This document shows positions 59,028 to 64,000 of a stretch of DNA of 64,000 bases, piece by piece. The stretch is from JALYNX01 sp963749415 (GTDB lineage Bacteria > Actinomycetota > Acidimicrobiia > Spongiisociales > ZC4RG35), in contig CAVVMG010000001.1 in assembly GCA_963749415.1 (NCBI GenBank), forward strand, positions 248,001-312,000. Direction: 5' to 3'. The position numbers and the translations under genes were made by a program. The stretch's first letter is position 1. Every line of letters begins with the position of its first letter. The notes beneath the pieces are model-generated. The model did no database searches. It was not told the origin of the DNA and was given only the letters and a program-made list of their open reading frames with translations.

Positions 59028-59044
59028 TCGCTTGTGAAGTTCTG

Positions 59045-59073
59045 ATTGTACGGCGCACCCGGGCCTACGACAA
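59045..59073 (-). promoter_or_regulatory. Promoter of tRNA-fMet
   Basis: On the minus strand TTGTCG (59068-59073), 17-bp spacer, TACAAT (59045-59050). The predicted start is about 10 nt before the tRNA 5' end. Confidence 0.65.
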
Positions 59074-59085
59074 CAGGCGGCCTGC

Positions 59086-59478
59086 TCAGCCCGCGGCTGT
59101 TCGCTCGGCGACGATGCGTAGTAACTCGGCCCATACGTGAGGCATCTCCGCCCTGAGCGCCGTCACCTCCGGCCCATACATGACGATGGCTTCCACCGGA
59201 CTGGTAGCAACCACGGTTGCTGTCCTGATGTGGGTCTTGAGAACGCCGATCTCGCCCACGACGTCGCCCGGGCCCATTTGTGCAATCACCTGACCGGCCT
59301 GGAGAACGTCCGCGGTGCCTGTTTTGATGACGAACATCTCGTAGGCGAGGGCACCTTGATTGACGATGGATGTGCCCTCCTCGAGGCTGACTTCGTCGGC
59401 ATGCTCGGCGATCACCGCGCGCTCCCTACGAGGGAGAGTGGCGAAGAGCGGGATCGTGTCCAGACCGGCGACATCCAT
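59086..59478 (-). CDS. Cyclic nucleotide-binding domain protein
   Basis: 130 residues, a single cNMP-binding (Crp-like) domain: IPLFATLPRRERAVIAEHADEV, EEGTSIVNQGALAYEMFVIKTGTADVLQ, MGPGDVVGEIGVLK (phosphate-binding cassette, with Glu preceding Ile) and RTATVVATSPVEAIVM. It has no HTH, so it is not a transcription factor by itself. The cassette Arg that contacts cAMP is not obvious, so the ligand may differ. Confidence 0.85.
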   Translation of the reverse strand: MDVAGLDTIPLFATLPRRERAVIAEHADEVSLEEGTSIVNQGALAYEMFVIKTGTADVLQAGQVIAQMGPGDVVGEIGVLKTHIRTATVVATSPVEAIVMYGPEVTALRAEMPHVWAELLRIVAERTAAG

Positions 59479-59530
59479 CGGTGACCTCCGATCGGAGGCT
59501 AGTTCTCTGACGCGGGGCGCGCCCTATTGC

Positions 59531-59896
59531 TCAGAGTCCCTCCGACACCCACCCCGAGATGCTGGCGGCGTGCCCGTCAGGGTCGCGGAAGTGGGCCGCA
59601 AGCAGGTTACGGGAGCCGTCACCGGTGACCACCCGGGGCTCGATCTCGAATGGCACCCCGCGTCCGAGCAGTTCCGCGTAGGTGGCATGGATGTCCTCGA
59701 CCTCCAGGACCACCTCCGTAAGAGAGGAATCGTCGATGGGGCCGTCGACGCCGTTGAGAGCGAGCTGTATCGAGCCGCCGTCGAGAAAGGCGAACGCCTC
59801 GAACCGGCCAAGGAGAGGCAAACCGACCTTTTCCGACCAGAAGTCCACGGCGCGGTCGAGGTCGGTGGTGCGCAGGATGAGGTTCGAGACCTTCAT
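59531..59896 (-). CDS. VOC family protein
   Basis: 121 residues. VSNLILRTTDLDRAVDFWSEKVGLPL at the N-terminus and EVEDIHATYAELLGRGVPFEIEPRVV with HFRDPDGHAASISGW at the end, a two-module glyoxalase fold. The ATG at 59896 is preceded by GCAGG; a TTG 9 nt upstream is possible. Function unknown. Confidence 0.85.
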   Translation of the reverse strand: MKVSNLILRTTDLDRAVDFWSEKVGLPLLGRFEAFAFLDGGSIQLALNGVDGPIDDSSLTEVVLEVEDIHATYAELLGRGVPFEIEPRVVTGDGSRNLLAAHFRDPDGHAASISGWVSEGL

Positions 59897-59914
59897 CCTG
59901 CGCAAGCTACAGAT

Positions 59915-60051
59915 CTAGCCGAGCTCGTCCCACCAGATGGCGATCATCGAATAGACCCCGATGACCACCATGAGGATCCCGGCTACCACTGCCACCACGT
60001 TCAAGAGCAACCCCATGGTGACATCATCGGAAACCGGGGTGACAGATTCCA
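59915..60051 (-). CDS. Possible small single-span membrane protein with a frame break near 60001
   Basis: Reading from an ATG near 60051, ESVTPVSDDVTMGLLL leads, if one T of the TTT at 60000-60002 is removed, into a hydrophobic helix NVVAVVAGILMVVIGVYSMIAIW and a short tail WDELG ending at TAG 59915-59917 (about 45 residues). Without the correction only a 26-residue hydrophobic ORF from a GTG remains. The +1 type of break matches others in the window. Low confidence. Confidence 0.3.
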
Positions 60052-60089
60052 TAGACCGTTGAACCTATTTCGGTGCCGAAACGGCGGGT

Positions 60090-60317
60090 TCAGCGATAGC
60101 GCCAGACGATGCGACCTCGGGTCGGGTCATATGTCGAGACCTCGACGTCGACGGTGTCCCCGGGAAGCACCCTGATCCCCCGACCCCGGCGCATCCGACC
60201 GGACGGCTTGGCGAGCAACTCGAATCCACTCTCCAGCTTCACCTCGAAGGTGGAGTCAGGAAGCATCTTCACGACCGTGCCGCGCATTCGTATGTATTCG
60301 TCTTCGTCTTTGGCCAT
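60090..60317 (-). CDS. infA: Translation initiation factor IF-1
   Basis: 75 residues, a single S1/OB-fold domain: IRMRGTVVKMLPDSTFEVKLESGFELLAKPSGRMRR (in parts), RVLPGDTVDVEVSTYDPTRGRIVWRYR. The closing TRGRIVWRYR and the GRMR motif are diagnostic of IF-1. The start MAKDEDEY is the standard IF-1 N-terminus; an upstream ATG (60341) would add 8 atypical residues. It is outside the usual ribosomal protein operon context, 1.1 kb from the initiator tRNA gene. Confidence 0.9.
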   Translation of the reverse strand: MAKDEDEYIRMRGTVVKMLPDSTFEVKLESGFELLAKPSGRMRRGRGIRVLPGDTVDVEVSTYDPTRGRIVWRYR

Positions 60318-60375
60318 GAATTCCTGGGGAGGGTGCGTCATGGTAGGGGTAGCGCACGCCATTTGAGAATGTGGG

Positions 60376-60777
60376 TCATGCGGCGACCAGTCGGAGGTCG
60401 GAAACGGCTGCGATCCGGATGAAATCGGAGTCCGCCGCCAGCAATGGCACATCCTTCCCCATCGCAACCGCCGCGATCAACAAGTCGTGGCTGTTTGCCG
60501 GGGTGAACCCCGCCCGCCGGCAGCGGTGATAGAGGTCGGCGGCGACCTCGTAGTCGAACAGGGGGCGGGTGGGCAACATCGTGCACCAGTTCATGGTCGC
60601 CCATATCTTGTCCTGCGCCTGTCGGGTGGTAGCCCCCTCGAGCAGCTCCATGATCACGACATCGGTGGTGGCCACACGCCTACCGGACTGCAGCCATTTC
60701 CTCAAAGCGACATTCGTCTCGGATCCGGTTCGCCGCAAGTACTCCACCCACGCCGAGGTGTCCACGAGGACGGTCAC
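60376..60777 (-). CDS. vapC: PIN-domain toxin, VapC-like
   Basis: 133 residues. The PIN acidic residues are visible: Asp in VLVDTSAWVEYLR, Glu in TTDVVIMELLEGA, Asp in ANSHDLLIAAVAMG and Asp in LLAADSDF. VapC toxins are Mg-dependent RNases that cleave tRNA or rRNA. The GTG at 60777 overlaps the antitoxin stop (GTGA), the usual coupling. Confidence 0.9.
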   Translation of the reverse strand: MTVLVDTSAWVEYLRRTGSETNVALRKWLQSGRRVATTDVVIMELLEGATTRQAQDKIWATMNWCTMLPTRPLFDYEVAADLYHRCRRAGFTPANSHDLLIAAVAMGKDVPLLAADSDFIRIAAVSDLRLVAA

Positions 60778-60992
60778 TCGATCTCCTCGATGACCACCAC
60801 TCCCCCGCGAATCTCGGCGAGATCGCCATCCCAACCGGCCCCCTCCATGGCCAGCACGTCCTCCCTGGTGAAAACAGTGCCCACCATCCGACGCAGGGCG
60901 AGGTCGACCGCCTCTTTCTTGGTCTTCAGGCCGTAGCGCTCCATGACCTTCCCCACGAGTTGATCGTCGATGTCGATGTTCGTCCTGCCCAT
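60774..60992 (-). CDS. vapB: VapB-like antitoxin
   Basis: 72 residues. N-terminal RTNIDIDDQLVGKVMERYGLKTKKEAVDLALRRMV is a ribbon-helix-helix/VapB DNA-binding segment, followed by a toxin-wrapping acidic C-terminus (GDLAEIRGGVVVIEEIE). The ATG at 60992 is preferred by homology to typical VapB starts; three further in-frame ATGs lie within 18 nt upstream. Located directly before vapC with a palindrome overlapping the upstream starts. Confidence 0.85.
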   Translation of the reverse strand: MGRTNIDIDDQLVGKVMERYGLKTKKEAVDLALRRMVGTVFTREDVLAMEGAGWDGDLAEIRGGVVVIEEIE

Positions 60993-61001
60993 ATACACCA
61001 T

Positions 61002-61021
61002 CATACACATCGAGGTGTATG
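61002..61021. promoter_or_regulatory. Inverted repeat, candidate VapB operator
   Basis: CATACAC, 6-bp spacer, GTGTATG, with a further ATACACC at 60993-60999 on the same strand. Placed at the 5' end of vapB, where VapBC complexes usually bind for autoregulation. Confidence 0.55.
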
Positions 61022-61027
61022 GATTCG

Positions 61028-63904
61028 TCAGCCGAAGCGGGGAGCCATTGCCTCCACGGAGCCGGCGATCGTGTTGCGGGCCTCGTCGATGAGTCGCTGC
61101 GCCTCCTCCACAAAGCGCTGGTACTCGGAGAGGTTCCCGTCGCGTAGGGCATCATCGGCGTTGGCGAAGGCTTCGGCGGCCTGATCCAACAATTCTTCGA
61201 CCGTTCCCCCACCCGGTGTCGGCCCCGGTTCCGACGGCTCACCGTCTCCGAAAACCAGGTCGAGGGCGCCCTCCAAAGTGGAGGACCACTCCACCTGATC
61301 GCCGTAGACCACGATGACCCTCTGGAACTCGGGAAAGCCCCCACCTTCGGCCTGGAGGAAGATCGGCTGGACATAGATCACCGATCCCTCGATCGGCACC
61401 ACCAGCATGTCCCCCTTGATCACCTGCGACCCCACGTTGTTCCACAACGTGAACTGCTGGGAGATCGTGGGATCCTGCTCGATCCGTTGCCCGACCTGCT
61501 CGGTGCCGTCGACCAGCTCCCCCTGGGGCATTCGAAAGTCGATGAGCCGCCCGTAGCGGCCGGGCGTCGAATCGGCCACCAGAAAACTGGCCATGTTCTT
61601 CTTGGTGGAGGGGGTGAACGGTTGGAGCAGGAGATAGGAGAGGTCGGTCTCCCCCGGGATCGTCGTCAACAGGTAATACGGGAGGATGTCTCTGAGATAC
61701 TCGACTGTCCCTTGGAGCGCGTCATCACCACGCAAGAGCTCTGCGCCCGCGCTCTGACCCCGGGAAATAGTCGAGGGATCCAACGGGAGATCCCACTGGT
61801 CGTTGCCGGAGAAGAGCTCGGCGAAGTCGGTGACGTGGTACTCGAGGTAGAGCTCCCCCTGGACCCGGAACAGGTCCTGGGGGTAGCGGAGATGCTCGAC
61901 CAATCCCTCTGGCATCTCCGAAGCCGGCTTGAGCATGCCCGGGTAGACCTGTGACCACGCCCGGGCTATGGGGTCGCTGGGGTCGTGGAGATAGAAGGTG
62001 ACATCCCCGTCGTAGGCGTCAATCACGGCCTTGACCGAGTTGCGCATGTAGTTGACCCCCGGGTCCAGCGACGTGGAAACGGGAAGTCGGCCAACCGAGC
62101 CCGGGGTTAGGGGTTGCGAGTACGGGTAATGGGTCGAGGCCGTGTAAAGGTCGAGCACCCAGAGGATCCGGCCGTCCATGATCACCGGGTAGGGGTCGGT
62201 GTCGACGTGGAGGAACGGGGCGAGGTTGGCCACGATCTGGCGGATGTTTCGCTCCACCAGCACCTTGCTCTCCGGCTTGATCTCACCGGAGATCAACAGG
62301 TTGAGGTCGCGGTAGCGGAATGCGAATGCGATCCGCTCCCAGATGCTGCTCAGCCTCACTCCCGCGGTCCCATCGTATGAGTTGAAGGCCGTGCCCTCCC
62401 CCTCCGAGGGATAGTCGATCTCCTGAGGCTCGTCACCCGTGACCACGATCACCGGGCGCCCCGGCTCGTAGGTCTCGCCGAAATAGACCCGGGGCTGTTC
62501 CAGCTCGAGCTGATCCACGGATGCCACAGGAGGGACGTCCTGGAGCAGGAATTGGGGCTGCCCGTCCTCCTGCACCACGGCTGCGGCATTGGCGACCGCC
62601 CCCACGCCGTGGGTGTAGATCAGGCGCTGGTTCTCCCAGTCATCGCGGGGCAGCTCGAGCTCCTCGAGCTCACGAACCGCGAGCATCACCTGGCGAGGCG
62701 TTCCCTCGTCGAGATAGCGGTCGGTATCGACGACTCCGAGGTTGTAATAGGGACGGAGCTCCTGGAAGTTCTGATAGGTGCTGGGGAGGACCGAGGGCGC
62801 CCAGATCCTGAGGTTCTCCATCGTCAGCTGGTTGGCCTCGATGTCCTCCGTCGTCAGATCGTCGGCCGCGGCAAAGGGGCGGACATCGACTTGATCGAAA
62901 CCCCACGCGGCGCGGGTGAACTGCAGGTTGTTCTCCAGGTAGGGGGCCTCCTTGTCCTGGGGGTCAGGCGCTACCTGGAATCGCTGCACGATAAGGGGAT
63001 AGATCACGGCTGCGGCCAGGGCGACGACGACCCACGACCCGACCGCCACCCCGGCGAGGATCCAGCCCTGGCGGAAGATGTTGACGATGAACAGGACCGC
63101 GGCGACCAAAGCCACCAGGATCAGCAGCCGGTACGCCGGTAGCCGGGCCGTGATGTCGGTGAAGCCCGGGCCGAAAAAGTTGTTCCGGTCCGAGAGCAAG
63201 AGCTCGTACATGTCCAGCCGATAGACCGCAGCACGCACCAGGGCGATCAGAGCCAAGAGCACCGAGACGTGGATCTTGGGGCCCCGGGCCACCGCGAACC
63301 GCCGCCCGTTGAAGCGGATGCCGCCGTTGAAGTAGTGGGAGACGACCACCACGATGATGGTCAGGACCAGAGCGTTGAAGACCCAGTCGGCGATGTCAGC
63401 CCACAACGGCAACCGGAACACGAAGAAGCCGATGTCCTGGCCGAAGAAGGGAGCTTCAACCCCGAATTCCTGGGCCTTGATGAACAGGAACACATCCTCC
63501 CGCCATGAGGCGACGGCCAGCCCGAGCAACAGGGCGAGGAACCCGGTGACCCAGAGTCGGACCTGGCGTGCCCTGGGCTCGATCCATTCCCGGAACCTCT
63601 CGATCAACTCCTCTTCCTCCGAGAGGTCGAATGGAGCCCAACGCGGGGAGAGGCGATCGGCGATCCGGAGGTTGACCCAGAGCAGGATGAACGACACTGC
63701 GATCCCGATCACCCCGAGAAGGATCGACATGCCCCATTTCCGTTGCCAGACCTCGGAGTAGCCGATGGAATCGAACCAGAGGTAGTCGGTCCACAGCGTG
63801 CCGAGGGCGGTCAGCGCCAGGTAGAGGACGGCACCGATGACCAGGACGATCGTGAGCGGGCGGCGCCGATCGGTCGGGTAGTCCGCGGGCGCCCGGGTGA
63901 ACAT
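61028..63904 (-). CDS. UPF0182 family large membrane protein
   Basis: 958 residues, intact frame. About seven N-terminal transmembrane helices (first LTIVLVIGAVLYLALTALGTLW; others to about residue 290), then a large extracytoplasmic region with the family blocks RYLDEGTPRQVMLAVRELE, YTHGVGAVANAAAVVQEDG, PRVYFGETYEP, FLVADSTPGRYG and PQGELVDGTEQVGQRIEQDPTIS (in parts). The C-terminus has an acidic coiled region. Function unknown; widespread in actinobacteria. The ATG at 63904 is taken from the conserved N-terminus. The last 96 bp of the window hold its upstream region with nothing else recognised. Confidence 0.92.
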   Translation of the reverse strand: MFTRAPADYPTDRRRPLTIVLVIGAVLYLALTALGTLWTDYLWFDSIGYSEVWQRKWGMSILLGVIGIAVSFILLWVNLRIADRLSPRWAPFDLSEEEELIERFREWIEPRARQVRLWVTGFLALLLGLAVASWREDVFLFIKAQEFGVEAPFFGQDIGFFVFRLPLWADIADWVFNALVLTIIVVVVSHYFNGGIRFNGRRFAVARGPKIHVSVLLALIALVRAAVYRLDMYELLLSDRNNFFGPGFTDITARLPAYRLLILVALVAAVLFIVNIFRQGWILAGVAVGSWVVVALAAAVIYPLIVQRFQVAPDPQDKEAPYLENNLQFTRAAWGFDQVDVRPFAAADDLTTEDIEANQLTMENLRIWAPSVLPSTYQNFQELRPYYNLGVVDTDRYLDEGTPRQVMLAVRELEELELPRDDWENQRLIYTHGVGAVANAAAVVQEDGQPQFLLQDVPPVASVDQLELEQPRVYFGETYEPGRPVIVVTGDEPQEIDYPSEGEGTAFNSYDGTAGVRLSSIWERIAFAFRYRDLNLLISGEIKPESKVLVERNIRQIVANLAPFLHVDTDPYPVIMDGRILWVLDLYTASTHYPYSQPLTPGSVGRLPVSTSLDPGVNYMRNSVKAVIDAYDGDVTFYLHDPSDPIARAWSQVYPGMLKPASEMPEGLVEHLRYPQDLFRVQGELYLEYHVTDFAELFSGNDQWDLPLDPSTISRGQSAGAELLRGDDALQGTVEYLRDILPYYLLTTIPGETDLSYLLLQPFTPSTKKNMASFLVADSTPGRYGRLIDFRMPQGELVDGTEQVGQRIEQDPTISQQFTLWNNVGSQVIKGDMLVVPIEGSVIYVQPIFLQAEGGGFPEFQRVIVVYGDQVEWSSTLEGALDLVFGDGEPSEPGPTPGGGTVEELLDQAAEAFANADDALRDGNLSEYQRFVEEAQRLIDEARNTIAGSVEAMAPRFG

Positions 63905-64000
63905 GGGAGCCGAGGGTAACTGCTGGCGAAACTTGGAGAAGCTGGCTTTGGCGGCGGTTCAGACTGCGACCAGGGTGCACCCGCACCCGGCGTGGATGGG

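Noticed and set aside
62552..63142. Plus-strand open frames within the UPF0182 gene
   Set aside because: They lie antisense to a well-conserved 958-residue protein and show no family features.

Overview
This is a high-GC, gene-dense stretch of bacterial chromosome. An F420-type luciferase-like oxidoreductase, a UPF0182 membrane protein, a BTAD-type regulator, an infA gene and a Streptomyces-like initiator tRNA (C1/U72) all point to an actinobacterium. Lipoproteins with Thr/Gly-rich linkers and a DmdA-like demethylase would fit an Acidimicrobiia-like lineage, but that narrower placement is inference. No phage, IS element, CRISPR array or rRNA was seen.

Layout. 1-4.9 kb (minus): the N-terminal part of a secreted HELAH metalloprotease-like protein that runs off the left edge, then a giant BTAD/nSTAND/WD40 signalling ATPase. 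5.0-9.7 kb (plus): a DmdA-like folate-dependent demethylase, an LPXTG-type surface protein, an ECF-like sigma factor and an unusual membrane-anchored propeller/hydrolase-like protein in the anti-sigma position. 9.7-15.8 kb (minus): a two-component system, an HtrA-type protease, MoxR ATPase, DUF58 and VWA proteins, mostly translationally coupled. 16-21.3 kb: DUF4331 and TPR proteins, a YcaQ-like protein, a membrane protein and a DUF6325/SHOCT pair. 21.4-26.1 kb (plus): a binding-protein ABC importer of the iron/polyamine/phosphonate type with a HAD phosphatase.

26.1-40.6 kb is an L-arabinose island: GH127 beta-L-arabinofuranosidase, NAD epimerase-like protein, F420-type oxidoreductase, zinc dehydrogenase, LacI regulator, araD-araB-araA, and a sugar ABC importer. 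A shared 12-bp motif (GAAATCSTATGC and variants) occurs in three promoter regions of this island and is proposed as the operator of its LacI regulator. 40.6-48.3 kb holds housekeeping and orphan genes: CinA-C amidase, aldonolactone-type oxidase, SRPBCC, DUF1801, a UvrA-like ATPase and an aldo/keto reductase. 48.5-55.8 kb (minus) is a second sugar operon: LacI, GH65 phosphorylase, ABC importer and a beta-phosphoglucomutase-like HAD. Two AAAACGTTTT palindromes precede it. 55.9-64 kb holds small enzymes and regulators, initiator tRNA-fMet with promoter and terminator, IF-1, a VapBC pair and a UPF0182 protein.

Sequence quality matters here. About thirty single-base frame breaks, most repaired by deleting one base, interrupt otherwise well-conserved genes. 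Most lie between 22 and 40.6 kb and they are densest at 37.6-40.4 kb. There is also a 26-base C homopolymer at 48485-48510. These look more like consensus errors than gene decay, so the affected genes are annotated as CDS with the break positions noted.
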